A stretch of 64,000 bases of DNA. Origin: Hyphomicrobium sp. GTDB taxonomy: Bacteria; Pseudomonadota; Alphaproteobacteria; Rhizobiales; Hyphomicrobiaceae. Location: the NCBI GenBank assembly GCA_003987725.1, contig RXJH01000013.1, positions 162,421-226,420 on the forward strand, written 5' to 3'. Positions 47,968 to 56,573 of this stretch are shown in pieces (the first letter of the stretch is position 1; each line of letters starts with the position of its first letter). Below the pieces are notes generated by a model, which searched no databases, was not told the origin of the DNA, and worked only from the letters and a program-made list of their open reading frames with translations. The position numbers were made by a program, and so were the translations under genes.

Positions 47968-48909
47968 ATGAAGACAGCCTCCATGGCCGAAGACCTTTAC
48001 GAAATTCTCGGCGTCTCGCGGGGAGCCACCGAGGACGAGATCCGTGCCGCATTTCGTAAGGCGGCCAAAGCCAATCATCCGGACGTCAACCCCAACAATG
48101 CGGGCGCCGCCGAGCGCTTCAAGAAGATAACCGCCGCCAACGACATCTTGAGCGACCCCGAGAAACGCCGCCAGTACGACGCGGGCGAGATCGACGCCAA
48201 GGGCGACATGCGCCGTCCGCAGTGGAACCGGGCGGCTGGGGCGCAGCGCGGCCCGTTTTCGGCGCGAGGCTTCGAAGGCCGTCCGGGTGGGGGCAACTTC
48301 GAAGAGTTCAGCTTCTCGGACATTTTTTCCGATGTCTTCGGTTCGGCTGGAGGCGGCCGCCGCGCCAGCCATGGCTTCGCGCCCCGCGGTCAGGATTTGC
48401 GCTATTCGCTCGAGGTCGATTTTCTTGAAGCCGTTCTGGGCGCCAAGAAGCGCGTTACGCTGCCCGATGGCGGTGTCCTCGACCTTGCGGTGCCCGAAGG
48501 CGTGATGGACGGTCAGACGCTGCGGCTGAAGGGCAAAGGCACCCACAGCGGTCCGGGTTCGGAGCCCGGAGACGCATTGGTCGAAATCAAGGTGCGCCCG
48601 CACCCGGACTTCAAGCGCGACGGCGACGATATTCTTCTCGATCTGCCCATTACGATCGACGAGGCGGTTCTCGGCGGCCGCGTCGAAGTCCCGACTCCGA
48701 CGGGCCGGGTGCAGCTCAACATTCCGAAGGGAAGCAGCTCAGGAAAGACGTTCCGCCTCAAGGGCAAGGGCGTTCGCGGCAAGAACGGCGCGCAAGGCGA
48801 TCAGCTGGTGACCGTCAAGATCGTGCTGCCGCAGGATATCGACGATAGCCTGTCGTACTTCTTCTCCGAATGGCGCCAGAAACACGCCTACGATCCGGGC
48901 CGGAAGTAG
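47968..48909 (+). CDS. J-domain protein, CbpA type
   Basis: This is a DnaJ-like co-chaperone without the zinc-finger region. The J domain is at residues 6-75 with HPD at 37-39 (ANHPDVNPN). A Gly/Phe-rich linker (about 85-135) follows, then the DnaJ C-terminal substrate-binding domain (VTLPDGGVLDLAVPEGVMDGQTLRLKG-like, from about 170). Of 313 residues, the first five may not be used; the ATG at 47983 begins right at the J domain. It lies between ppx and a repeat element. Confidence 0.9.
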   Translation: MKTASMAEDLYEILGVSRGATEDEIRAAFRKAAKANHPDVNPNNAGAAERFKKITAANDILSDPEKRRQYDAGEIDAKGDMRRPQWNRAAGAQRGPFSARGFEGRPGGGNFEEFSFSDIFSDVFGSAGGGRRASHGFAPRGQDLRYSLEVDFLEAVLGAKKRVTLPDGGVLDLAVPEGVMDGQTLRLKGKGTHSGPGSEPGDALVEIKVRPHPDFKRDGDDILLDLPITIDEAVLGGRVEVPTPTGRVQLNIPKGSSSGKTFRLKGKGVRGKNGAQGDQLVTVKIVLPQDIDDSLSYFFSEWRQKHAYDPGRK

Positions 48910-48911
48910 AT

Positions 48912-49054
48912 TTTCGTCATTCTCGGCCAAGAGCGCCACCGGCGCGTCGAAGGCCGGGAATCCAGCGTTAGAATCGTCGAAGACACAATAATGAGCCTTT
49001 GGCAGTTTTGCGCTGGATCCCCGCGGTTGCTCGCGTGCGTTCGCTTCCCGCGAG
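48912..49054. repeat. 143-bp palindromic intergenic element
   Basis: TTTCGTCATTCTCG at the left end (48912-48925) matches the reverse complement of CGAGGATGACGAAA at the right end (49041-49054) with one mismatch. A second nested inverted repeat pairs GGGAATCCAGCG (48956-48967) with CGCTGGATCCC (49011-49021), with one extra base. It lies between the J-domain gene and convergent rnd. The layout resembles non-autonomous MITE- or REP-like intergenic repeats; no target-site duplication is visible. Confidence 0.6.
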
Positions 49055-49076
49055 GATGACGAAATGGGCGTCGGCC

Positions 49077-50231
49077 CTACCGCGCAGCGGGCACCGCACG
49101 AACCTCGCCATCGACCAGCGTCAAAGCGAGTTCGCCGCGCTTCAGCTTCAGAGCGGCATCGCCGAACAATGTCCGCCGCCAGCCCTGCAGCGCCAGAATG
49201 TCGGCTTCATCCGACGTCGCAAGCTGCTCGAGGTCATCGCTGTCGGCAATGATGCGGGGCGCCACGCCATGTTCCGCAGCCGCAGCTTTTAAAAGCACTT
49301 TCAGCAATTCGAGCGTGGCGCTCGCTTCGGCCGAAAGCGCTTCGTTGCGTTCGATTTTGGGCAGCGTCTTGGGATCGCGCGCGAGACCCGCCTTGACGAC
49401 GTCGACGATTTCCTTGGCCCGCTGCGATCGCGCGAAGCCGTCCGAAAGCGTCCGGAGTTGACCGAGTGAATCGGCGCTCGCCGGCATCTGGTTGGCGATG
49501 TCGTACAGTGCATCGTCGCGAAGCACGCGCCCCCGCGGCACGTCGAGCGTTTGCGCAAGACGCTCGCGCCAGGCCGCAAGCTCGATCAGCACCGCCAGCG
49601 ATTTCCGTCCCTTGACGCGAAGCTTGAGCCGCTGCCAGGCGTTTTCCGGCTTCGCGTCGTAAGTCGCGGGGCTCGTGAGAACGTGCATCTCTTCCTGCAG
49701 CCACGGCGTACGGCCGGTCTTCTCCAGCGTCTGTTTCAGGCGCTGATAGACATCCCTGAGATGCGTGACGTCGGCGAGCGCGTAGTCGAGCTGCTTTTCC
49801 GAAAGCGGCCGGCGGCTCCAGTCGGTAAACCGCGAGCTCTTGTCGAGATCGACCGAGGTCGTCTTCTTGACGAGGTTCACATAGCTGATGCTGTCGCCGT
49901 AACCGCAAACCATCGCCGCGACCTGCGTATCGAATACGGGCGTGGGCACGATCTCAGATTTCAGGAAGATGATCTCGATATCCTGGCGCGCCGCATGGAA
50001 GACCTTGACGACCGAGGTGTCAGCCATCAGCTGGTAGAAGGGCGCGAGATCGAGGCCTGGGCTCAACGGGTCGACGACGGCCTCGGCTTCCGGGCCTGCG
50101 AGCTGGATAAGGCACAGCAACGGCCAGAACGTCTGCTCGCGCAGAAATTCGGTGTCAACCGCAACATATTCACTTTTTGCCAGCACCTCGCAGAGGGCCG
50201 ACAGTTCTGACGTGGTCGTGATCATTCGCAT
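49077..50231 (-). CDS. rnd: ribonuclease D
   Basis: RNase D trims 3' ends of stable RNAs. The DEDD exonuclease core shows VAVDTEFLRE, HAARQDIEII and DYALADVTHLRDVYQ (DEDDy type with the Tyr). One or two HRDC domains follow (about 200-290 and beyond). I take the ATG at 50231 (384 residues) because AGGG sits 8 bases upstream; the frame to 50465 adds 78 residues of low-quality sequence overlapping the aspS promoter region. It is divergent from aspS. Confidence 0.93.
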   Translation of the reverse strand: MRMITTTSELSALCEVLAKSEYVAVDTEFLREQTFWPLLCLIQLAGPEAEAVVDPLSPGLDLAPFYQLMADTSVVKVFHAARQDIEIIFLKSEIVPTPVFDTQVAAMVCGYGDSISYVNLVKKTTSVDLDKSSRFTDWSRRPLSEKQLDYALADVTHLRDVYQRLKQTLEKTGRTPWLQEEMHVLTSPATYDAKPENAWQRLKLRVKGRKSLAVLIELAAWRERLAQTLDVPRGRVLRDDALYDIANQMPASADSLGQLRTLSDGFARSQRAKEIVDVVKAGLARDPKTLPKIERNEALSAEASATLELLKVLLKAAAAEHGVAPRIIADSDDLEQLATSDEADILALQGWRRTLFGDAALKLKRGELALTLVDGEVRAVPAAR

Positions 50232-50463
50232 CAAGGCAGCCCTATAGCGCATGGTCAGGAAGTTGTCGCCATCAGGTTGATCGCAGAGGTAGGGCGTTTT
50301 TTCGCAAGGGTTTCCGGAAGTGCTCCGCTGGCCCGCTAAGGTCCGGACTGAGCCCTTGGGCCCCTGGGCCATTAACGTGTAGGGTGCTAACCTTGACTTT
50401 CGCGCGGCCGCATGCGCTTTTCCGCGGCGATTTTCACCCACATCGATCAAAGGGTTTCCGGCC

Positions 50464-52281
50464 ATGGCCGAGGCTAAGCTGCATCGTTATCGCTCGCACA
50501 CATGCGGGGCCCTCCGGAAGAATGACGTCGGTTCACACGTGCGGCTTTCTGGCTGGGTGCATCGCGTGCGTGACCACGGCGGCGTGCTCTTCATCGATTT
50601 GCGCGACCACTACGGGCTGACCCAAGTCGTCGCAGACCCTGACAGCCCCGCCTTCAAAACGGCCGAGACGCTGCGCTCGGAGTGGGTCGTCCGCATCGAC
50701 GGCAAGGTTCGCGACCGGCCCGAAGGCACCACGAATTCCGAGCTCCCGACCGGCGAAATCGAACTTTACGCGACTGAAATCGAAGTACTCTCGGCCGCGA
50801 AGGAATTGCCCGTTCCCGTCTTCGGCGAGCCCGAATACCCGGAAGACCTGCGGCTGCAGTATCGTTTCCTCGATCTCCGCCGCGAGACGCTGCATGCCAT
50901 CATCATGAAGCGGCTCGAAATCACGCGGTCGATCCGCCGCCGCATGCACGACGAAGGCTTCAATGAATTCCCGACGCCGATTCTCACGGCCTCGAGCCCG
51001 GAAGGCGCGCGCGACTTCCTGGTGCCGAGCCGCATCCATGCAGGAAAATTCTACGCACTGCCGCAGGCGCCGCAGCAGTATAAGCAACTTTTGATGGTCT
51101 CGGGCTTCGATCGCTATTTCCAGATCGCTCCGTGCTTCCGCGACGAAGATCCGCGTGCCGATCGATTGCCGGGAGAATTCTATCAGCTCGACGTCGAGAT
51201 GAGCTTCGTCGAGCAGGAAGACATCTTCGCGACCATGGAGCCAGTCCTCACCGGCCTGTTCGAAGAGTTTGCACAAGGCAAGCCGGTCACGAAGAACTGG
51301 CCGCGCATTCCCTATGATACAGCAATCGCCAAGTACGGTTCCGACAAGCCCGATCTGCGCAACCCGATCGAGATGGCCGACGTCACGGAGCACTTCCGTG
51401 GCTCGGGCTTCAAGGTCTTCGCCGGCATGATCGAGAAAGACCCGAAGGCGCGCATCTGGGCCATCCCCGCGCCGACGGGCGGCAGCCGTGCCTTCTGTGA
51501 TCGCATGAACTCCTGGGCGCAGGGCGAAGGGCAGCCGGGCCTCGGCTACATCTTCTGGCGCGACGGCGAGGAAGGCGGAGCCGGTCCCGTTGCCAAGAAC
51601 ATCGGCCCGGAACGCGCGTCCGCGATCAAATCGCAGCTCGGCCTGAAAGATGGCGACGCGGTCTTCTTCGTCGCGGGCAATCCGGCGAACTTCTACAAGT
51701 TCGCAGGCCTCGCGCGCGATCGTGTCGGCCAGGAGCTGAAGCTTATCGACGAGAACCGCTTTGCGCTCGCCTGGATCGTCGACTTCCCGTTCTACGAATG
51801 GAACGAGGAAGAGAAGAAGATCGACTTCTCGCACAACCCGTTCTCGATGCCGAAGGGTGGCGGCGAGGCGCTGGAAGCGGCCGAGAAATCGGGCCGCGAC
51901 GCACTCCTCGCGCTCAAGGCGAACCAATACGACATTGTTTGCAACGGCTACGAGATCGCCTCGGGATCGGTGCGTAACCACGTGCCCGAAACAATGGTGA
52001 AAGCTTTCGAGATCACTGGGCTGTCTAAGGCTGATGTCGAAGCGCGCTTCGGCGGTCTCTATCGCGCGTTCCAGTACGGCGCGCCTCCGCACGGTGGCAT
52101 GGCCGCGGGTATCGAACGCATCGTCATGTTGCTGACCGGCGGGAAAACGGTGCGTGAGGTCGCGCTATTCCCGATGAACCAGCAGGCCGCCGATCTGCTG
52201 ATGGGCGCACCGAGCGAAGCCGCCCCGAAGCAGCTCCGCGAACTCTCCATCCGCGTCGTCGCGCCGGAGAAGAAGGCTTAG
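50464..52281 (+). CDS. aspS: aspartyl-tRNA synthetase
   Basis: This is a class IIb synthetase of 605 residues. The N-terminal OB-fold anticodon-binding domain shows [26 protein letters not shown]. Class II motif 2 is in [19 protein letters not shown] and motif 3 in [13 protein letters not shown]. The bacterial GAD insertion lies in between (about 290-420). Whether it also charges tRNA-Asn (non-discriminating) cannot be told from this window, since gatCAB is not in view. Confidence 0.97.
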   Translation: MAEAKLHRYRSHTCGALRKNDVGSHVRLSGWVHRVRDHGGVLFIDLRDHYGLTQVVADPDSPAFKTAETLRSEWVVRIDGKVRDRPEGTTNSELPTGEIELYATEIEVLSAAKELPVPVFGEPEYPEDLRLQYRFLDLRRETLHAIIMKRLEITRSIRRRMHDEGFNEFPTPILTASSPEGARDFLVPSRIHAGKFYALPQAPQQYKQLLMVSGFDRYFQIAPCFRDEDPRADRLPGEFYQLDVEMSFVEQEDIFATMEPVLTGLFEEFAQGKPVTKNWPRIPYDTAIAKYGSDKPDLRNPIEMADVTEHFRGSGFKVFAGMIEKDPKARIWAIPAPTGGSRAFCDRMNSWAQGEGQPGLGYIFWRDGEEGGAGPVAKNIGPERASAIKSQLGLKDGDAVFFVAGNPANFYKFAGLARDRVGQELKLIDENRFALAWIVDFPFYEWNEEEKKIDFSHNPFSMPKGGGEALEAAEKSGRDALLALKANQYDIVCNGYEIASGSVRNHVPETMVKAFEITGLSKADVEARFGGLYRAFQYGAPPHGGMAAGIERIVMLLTGGKTVREVALFPMNQQAADLLMGAPSEAAPKQLRELSIRVVAPEKKA

Positions 52282-52407
52282 ACACGGCTCATCCGTTAAT
52301 TGAGCTCACACAAATGATCGCGGCACTCCCCGGTGCCGCGCAATTTCGTTTGCGGGCCCTTCAGGCTCATGCAAGAAAGTCAGGACGTTATCTCGGGGGA
52401 GAGAATA

Positions 52408-52965
52408 ATGGCTTATCGCAAAGCATTTCTTGCCTTGGCGTCGCTTTCTGCGATTGCGAGTATGGCAGGCGCCTCTTCAGCAGCCGCCGAATGGATCTTC
52501 AAGAAGGAAGATAAAGCATTCGGTGAGAAAGAAGCGGTGGCCATGTCCATCGGTGATTCATCTATCGTATTTTTCCGATGCAACAGCGACGGGCTTCAAT
52601 TCAGCCTAGCGACGCCGGAAGATTGGGGGGACTCTTCGGACACAATAAATAAGTTGGGTCCGCAAATTATTGTTTCTATCGATGGAGCCGCGCCCGTTCG
52701 CTTTGATATTCAGATCAGTGAAAACCAAGCTCATAAAATATTGGCGGGAACCGACGATGCGGAAACGGTAAGGCGCGCAGCCGGCGTGGTTGCGTCGGCA
52801 AAGAAGCGGATCGATATCGGACTGGAATTCCTGGGTAAACGGTATCACGCCAGCAAATTGTCAGCTGCGGGAGCAACCAAGAAGATCCAAGCCGTTTTGG
52901 ACACGTGTGCGCAGCAAGCCGGCCCTAACGAGGAAAATGAAAAGGAGTCCCCGGACTCGAAATAA
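52408..52965 (+). CDS. secreted protein of unknown function
   Basis: The protein is 185 residues from the ATG at 52408, which has a strong GGGGGAGAG ribosome site. The signal peptide (hydrophobic core about 6-22, cleavage near SAAAEW) is followed by a soluble domain with two cysteines (RCNSDGLQFSL and DTCAQQ) that could form a disulfide. No family was recognised. Base composition looks more AT-rich than its neighbours by eye. It ends at a bidirectional terminator. Confidence 0.7.
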   Translation: MAYRKAFLALASLSAIASMAGASSAAAEWIFKKEDKAFGEKEAVAMSIGDSSIVFFRCNSDGLQFSLATPEDWGDSSDTINKLGPQIIVSIDGAAPVRFDIQISENQAHKILAGTDDAETVRRAAGVVASAKKRIDIGLEFLGKRYHASKLSAAGATKKIQAVLDTCAQQAGPNEENEKESPDSK

Positions 52966-53004
52966 AAAACCGGCGCCATCCACGATCGGAGGGCGCCGAT
53001 TTTT
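52963..53004. terminator. bidirectional Rho-independent terminator
   Basis: CGGCGCC (52971-52977) pairs with GGCGCCG (52992-52998). A run of A on the left (52964-52969) gives T for the minus strand, and a T run (53000-53004) serves the plus strand. It separates two convergent secreted-protein genes. Confidence 0.8.
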
Positions 53005-53018
53005 GTTGCTCAGGAAAA

Positions 53019-53306
53019 CTATTCTGTCGCGCTATTCGGTGCGAGCGGCGCGATAACCGCGACAAACACAGTCTTGCCGTCCTTGATGGCCGTGCCGACC
53101 CAACGCCCGGAATCGCGGTGCAGAGGCGAAATCGCCGTATAGCCCTGATGCGCAAGCTGCTGGCGGGCCTGCTCGGCATTGGCTGCGTTTGCAAGTTCGG
53201 CGCTGAACGCCGCCGTTTTCCCGGCGTCAATCGAAGGTGACTCTTCCGCAAAGGCCGGAAGCGCAAAAAAGGCCGTCGCCAGTCCAACTGAAATGATGCG
53301 GATCAT
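53019..53306 (-). CDS. small secreted protein, PepSY-like
   Basis: The 95-residue protein has a signal peptide (about 1-20, cleavage AFAEE). The mature part, ARQQLAHQGYTAISPLHRDSGRWVGTAIKDGKTVFVAV, resembles a single PepSY-like unit: a helix, GY, then two strands. Such domains often inhibit or bind proteases, but here the role is unknown. It has no close operon partner and uses the bidirectional terminator. Confidence 0.6.
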   Translation of the reverse strand: MIRIISVGLATAFFALPAFAEESPSIDAGKTAAFSAELANAANAEQARQQLAHQGYTAISPLHRDSGRWVGTAIKDGKTVFVAVIAPLAPNSATE

Positions 53307-53506
53307 ATAAACTCCATTATGTTTCGCTGCGGATCTCTCTCCGCGTCACCCTCCACATAGGGAGCTTTATGCATCACCGCCAAACAACTCCCTGTGCGCG
53401 AAACACCGCCAATCGTGAGATGATGTGATCATCGGAGAGTACGTTAAGACCGGAGACGTCTTCCCGACATTACCGTTCGGACAGAAACAAAAAGCGGACC
53501 TCGATC

Positions 53507-54421
53507 ATGCGACTTCTCTTTCTTGGTGCCGGAGCAACCGGCGGCTATTTCGGTGGACGGCTGACGAAGGCCGGCGCTGACGTGACGTTTCTCGTCCGGC
53601 CGAAACGCCGCGATCAGCTTCTCCGCGACGGCATAAAGATCGAAAGTCCCGTCGGGAATTTGACGACGCCAGTTAGGGCGATCACGCGCGAGGAAATATC
53701 GGCTCCGTTCGACGCCGTTATCCTGAGTGCCAAGGCCTACGACCTGGACGAAGCCATCGAAACGATACGGCCCGCCGTCGGTAAAGACACTTTGGTTCTG
53801 CCACTGCTCAACGGCATGAAGCATCTTGAAACACTCGACGCTGCGTTCGGCACTCCGCGCGTCCTCGGCGGTATGTGCCAGATCAGCGTTACCTTGACTG
53901 AGGACGGTACGATCCAGCACTTCGGGCCGTTCGCAGCCCTCACGCTCGGGCCGAGGGTTGCCGAGCAAAAGAGCGGGTCGGCAAGGCTCTACGATGTTCT
54001 CGCGAAGGGTTGCGATGCGCGTCTCTCTGATGACGTCATCGCCTCCATGTGGGGCAAGTGGTTCTTCATAGCCGGGCTCGCATCATCCACATGCCTGATG
54101 CGCGCATCCGTCGGCGAGATCAATCGCACCGGACAGGGCCGGGAATTCATGACCGGCATCGTGAGCGAATGCGTGGCCATTGCCACCGCCAATGGCTATT
54201 CGCCGGAGCAGGCGATGCTCGATTTCACGCATACGCTGATGTGCGATCCAAGCTCAAAGATTTCAGCGTCCATGCTGCGCGACATCGAACGTGGCGGCCG
54301 CATAGAAGCCGAGCAGATCGTCGGCGATATCATTCGCCGGGGCCGGGCGCAGGGCGTCGCAACGCCCCTTCTCGAAACGGCCTTTATCCATCTGCAAGCT
54401 TACGAAAACCGGTTTACCTGA
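53507..54421 (+). CDS. 2-dehydropantoate 2-reductase family protein (PanE/ApbA)
   Basis: The protein is 304 residues with an N-terminal Rossmann dinucleotide fold, LFLGAGATGGYFGGRL, for NADPH and a helical C-terminal ketopantoate-reductase domain (from about 180; KWFFIAGLASSTCLMRASVGEI contains the conserved catalytic Lys and Asn region). It may reduce 2-dehydropantoate to pantoate for coenzyme A, but paralogs in this family use other 2-oxo acids, so substrate is uncertain. No other CoA genes are nearby. Confidence 0.8.
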   Translation: MRLLFLGAGATGGYFGGRLTKAGADVTFLVRPKRRDQLLRDGIKIESPVGNLTTPVRAITREEISAPFDAVILSAKAYDLDEAIETIRPAVGKDTLVLPLLNGMKHLETLDAAFGTPRVLGGMCQISVTLTEDGTIQHFGPFAALTLGPRVAEQKSGSARLYDVLAKGCDARLSDDVIASMWGKWFFIAGLASSTCLMRASVGEINRTGQGREFMTGIVSECVAIATANGYSPEQAMLDFTHTLMCDPSSKISASMLRDIERGGRIEAEQIVGDIIRRGRAQGVATPLLETAFIHLQAYENRFT

Positions 54422-54534
54422 GTGAATCCGTAGGCCGCTGAAGCAGCCGAGGTAGCGTAGTTAATTTTAGCGGTCTTGTTTCGAGACCGCAAAAGCACGA
54501 AAAAGACAAGCCACGAGCGTTGGAGTTCCGAAGC

Positions 54535-55047
54535 ATGATCCGTCCAATTGTTTGCGCAGCGCTATTGCTGGCCGCGCTTCCTCTTGCAGCCCTCGCACGC
54601 ACGGCGAACCATGCGGGCGATTGGAATGGTGCCGAGATCAATTGGCGCGACGCCCGCTCGGGCATCTACGAAGCGTCGAAGACCCGACGCCCCGTTTTGA
54701 TGGTCTTCCACGCCACCTGGTGCTCGTTTTGCAAACGCTTCAGGAAGGTCTTTAAGGATCCCGCGGTCGTTGCCGCCTCGCGCGATTTCGTGATGATCCT
54801 TGCCGATGTCGATACCGAGAAAGAGCTGAATGGTGCCTTCTCGCCCGATGGCTCCTATGTGCCGCGCACGCTTTTCATCGATCCCGACGGCAACGTCTCA
54901 GACAAGCTCGTCGGGCCGGATCCGCAATATCCGCATTCTCTGGATGTCGAATCGCCCGCCGAACTTCTCGCTCTGATGAAGAAAGCGCGCCATGTATTCG
55001 ATATGGCGCCTGCCGAGACGCCGTCAGTGGGCGCAAACCCGATCTGA
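54535..55047 (+). CDS. thioredoxin-fold exported protein
   Basis: The protein is 170 residues. The signal peptide core is about residues 5-20 with cleavage around ALART. The mature thioredoxin-like domain carries the redox motif WCSFC in FHATWCSFCKRFRKVF and a cis-Pro in YVPRTLFIDPDG. It resembles periplasmic SoxW/DsbD-gamma-like thioredoxins. I use the ATG at 54535, with GGAG about 10 bases upstream. It lies just before the tRNA-Leu gene that anchors the island. Confidence 0.8.
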   Translation: MIRPIVCAALLLAALPLAALARTANHAGDWNGAEINWRDARSGIYEASKTRRPVLMVFHATWCSFCKRFRKVFKDPAVVAASRDFVMILADVDTEKELNGAFSPDGSYVPRTLFIDPDGNVSDKLVGPDPQYPHSLDVESPAELLALMKKARHVFDMAPAETPSVGANPI

Positions 55048-55072
55048 TACGTCACGGATTTGCATCCGGCTG

Positions 55073-55101
55073 TTGCACTTGGCCGCTCGACTCGCCATAA
55101 G
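55073..55101 (+). promoter_or_regulatory. candidate sigma70 promoter of the tRNA-Leu gene
   Basis: TTGCAC (55073-55078) and CATAAG (55096-55101) are separated by 17 bases, ending 10 bases before the tRNA 5' end. Spacing is ideal. Confidence 0.5.
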
Positions 55102-55111
55102 TCCGACCGGC

Positions 55112-55198
55112 GCGGACGTGGTGGAACCGGTAGACACACAGGACTTAAAATCCTGAGACGGTAACGTCGTGTGGGTTCGAGTCCCACCGTCCGCACCA
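55112..55198 (+). tRNA. tRNA-Leu (anticodon UAA)
   Basis: The acceptor stem GCGGACG pairs with CGTCCGC, followed by A and an encoded CCA. The loop CTTAAAA carries the TAA anticodon. A long variable arm (about 55153-55172) marks it as a class II tRNA, consistent with Leu. The T loop GGGTTCGAGTCCC is intact. The last 56 bases are repeated at 60332-60387, so the gene is the target of the island and was regenerated by the integration. Confidence 0.95.
55143..55198 (+). repeat. attL-like copy of the 56-bp direct repeat
   Basis: From the anticodon loop (ACTTAAAA) to the end of CCA this segment is identical over 56 bases to 60332-60387. The copy lies inside the intact tRNA-Leu gene, the usual left end of a tRNA-targeted genomic island. 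Confidence 0.95.
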
Positions 55199-55232
55199 CC
55201 GCGAAATTCCAGGATAAATTGCGTCTAGCCGA

Positions 55233-55811
55233 GTGTTCCGCAAGCGCGGAACAAGGATGTCGTTAGGACACGTCGTCGATGATGACGATGTGTTGACGGC
55301 GTCAGCAACAGTGCATGCATTGACGTGCGCACCGGTGCATGAGGCGGGGCTAGGCCCCGTTTCTTGGGCCGCCTTGCGTGAAGGCAAGCCGAGCGAACTA
55401 AACAGCCTTAACGCGCAGGCTCTGCTCCGAATTCTCATTCAAGAACGGCCCGGCCGGACGCTTCCGTGGGACTCTGTGCACGCGCTATACGCCGACATGT
55501 GCTTCGGTCTGCGACTTGCTCCAAGGCCATACAACCGGGTCGCAGCCGAGCTGGCGAAGCTAACGCGGGAAAAGGGTCGCCCCGCGAAGCGATATGAATC
55601 CCGCGTCGACACGCAGGGCAAAGAGTGGCGGGAACGGGTGTACATCATTCCGTCGTCGATGCCCGGCAATTCCATTCGGCCATTTGACAGCCACCGCGCC
55701 GAGGTACGCCGCAAAGGTAAAGAGCGGTCCAGGCACCGCCTGCGCGAGACCATAACCGGCGAGAAAATCCTGATTGTTGCGGTCCGCACTTTGAGACGAT
55801 TGAGCATATAA
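55233..55811 (+). CDS. hypothetical island protein
   Basis: This is an open frame of 192 residues with no recognised family. The middle is polar with PYNRVAAELAKLTREKGRPAKR, which could be a helix-turn-helix or winged-helix segment, then YESRVDTQGKEWRERVYIIP, and a basic C-terminus. The start is unsure: a GTG at 55233 lies in a 7-bp hairpin (GTTCCGC/GCGGAAC, 55235-55252) and the ATG at 55257 lacks a clear ribosome site. It sits next to attL, where islands often carry a regulator or directionality factor. Confidence 0.5.
   Translation: MFRKRGTRMSLGHVVDDDDVLTASATVHALTCAPVHEAGLGPVSWAALREGKPSELNSLNAQALLRILIQERPGRTLPWDSVHALYADMCFGLRLAPRPYNRVAAELAKLTREKGRPAKRYESRVDTQGKEWRERVYIIPSSMPGNSIRPFDSHRAEVRRKGKERSRHRLRETITGEKILIVAVRTLRRLSI
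55235..55252. repeat. small hairpin at the left end of the island
   Basis: GTTCCGC (55235-55241) and GCGGAAC (55246-55252) form a 7-bp stem with a 4-base loop, 9 bases before the first CGTTAGGACA site. Confidence 0.5.
55261..55270 (+). repeat. CGTTAGGACA site 1 (left end)
   Basis: First of four copies of the 10-mer, 62 bases inside the attL repeat. It extends to CGTTAGGACACG, shared with site 2. Confidence 0.75.
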
Positions 55812-55839
55812 TGCAGCCTTTACAGGATTATCGATCTCT

Positions 55840-55917
55840 TCCTCTGAACTATTGTGACGCCCATTTGCTTCAACCCAGATGCGATCCGTCGCCGGCTCGT
55901 CCAGCCTGTTCAGAGGA
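55840..55917 (+). promoter_or_regulatory. inverted repeat overlapping the DUF417 ribosome site
   Basis: TCCTCTGAAC (55840-55849) is complementary to GTTCAGAGGA (55908-55917) across about 58 bases. The right arm runs into the Shine-Dalgarno region (GGAGAGGA) 5' of the ATG at 55926, so pairing could hide it. This is a structural prediction only. Confidence 0.3.
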
Positions 55918-55925
55918 GAGGACAA

Positions 55926-56441
55926 ATGAATGCCATCGCTCAACTTCTCGGCCGCTCAGGCCTCCTAAAGCTCGATTACAATCTGCTCCGCGCCGCAATG
56001 GTGATCATCTTCGCGTGGTTCGGATACGACAAATGGTTCGAATCTGAGATCAAAGCGCTGTTGCCCATCATTACCCATGGACCCTTCACCTCCTGGACGA
56101 TCCCGGTGTTGGGTATTCGCGGCACCTCCATTTTTCTCGGCGCGTCGGAATGGACTTTTGGCGCGTTGCTGCTTCTGGGTTTCTGGAACAAGAAGGCAGG
56201 AATGCTCGGCGCTCTCGGTTCCACCGCCACCTTCATCTCTACCCTCACGGCCATGCCGTTCGTGCCAGACGCGTGGGATGCCGGTGCTGGAGGCTTTCCA
56301 GCGATGACAAATAATTCGGCCTTCCTTCTGAAGGATCTCGTGCTGCTTGCAGTCTCTGTCTACCTTCTGAAGCAAGACGTTCAACGCGTCCTCAATCAAG
56401 ACGCTCAAAGGCTGCCTGCCGGTGCGAACATGAACGCTTGA
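55926..56441 (+). CDS. DUF417 (YkgB/RclC-family) membrane protein
   Basis: The protein is 171 residues from the ATG at 55926 with a strong GGAGAGGA ribosome site. Four hydrophobic helices (about 20-37, 52-66, 72-95 and 130-147) and the AWFGYDKWFESEIKALLPII pattern match DUF417. The E. coli member YkgB is RclC, part of the reactive-chlorine response system RclABC. The related function here is inferred. The gene lies in the island and is convergent with an AraC regulator. Confidence 0.85.
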   Translation: MNAIAQLLGRSGLLKLDYNLLRAAMVIIFAWFGYDKWFESEIKALLPIITHGPFTSWTIPVLGIRGTSIFLGASEWTFGALLLLGFWNKKAGMLGALGSTATFISTLTAMPFVPDAWDAGAGGFPAMTNNSAFLLKDLVLLAVSVYLLKQDVQRVLNQDAQRLPAGANMNA

Positions 56442-56504
56442 GTCGGCCGCCAGCGCTCAGGCCGCGCGCCTGAACGACTAGACGAAGAGGCTTGGCCCTC
56501 TTGG

Positions 56505-56514
56505 CGTTAGGACA
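56505..56514 (+). repeat. CGTTAGGACA site 2 (internal)
   Basis: Second copy of the 10-mer, in the gap between the convergent DUF417 and AraC genes. It extends to CGTTAGGACACG as site 1 does. Its position inside the island may mark an older end or a regulatory use. Confidence 0.7.
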
Positions 56515-56573
56515 CGCTTGTTCGGATTGCAGGCGTGATATTGCGAGTTCCGCTTTGCAGAGATAGCTCGTAA

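Noticed and set aside
50533..52092. 519-residue minus-strand open frame
   Set aside because: It is antisense to aspS, an unmistakable gene.
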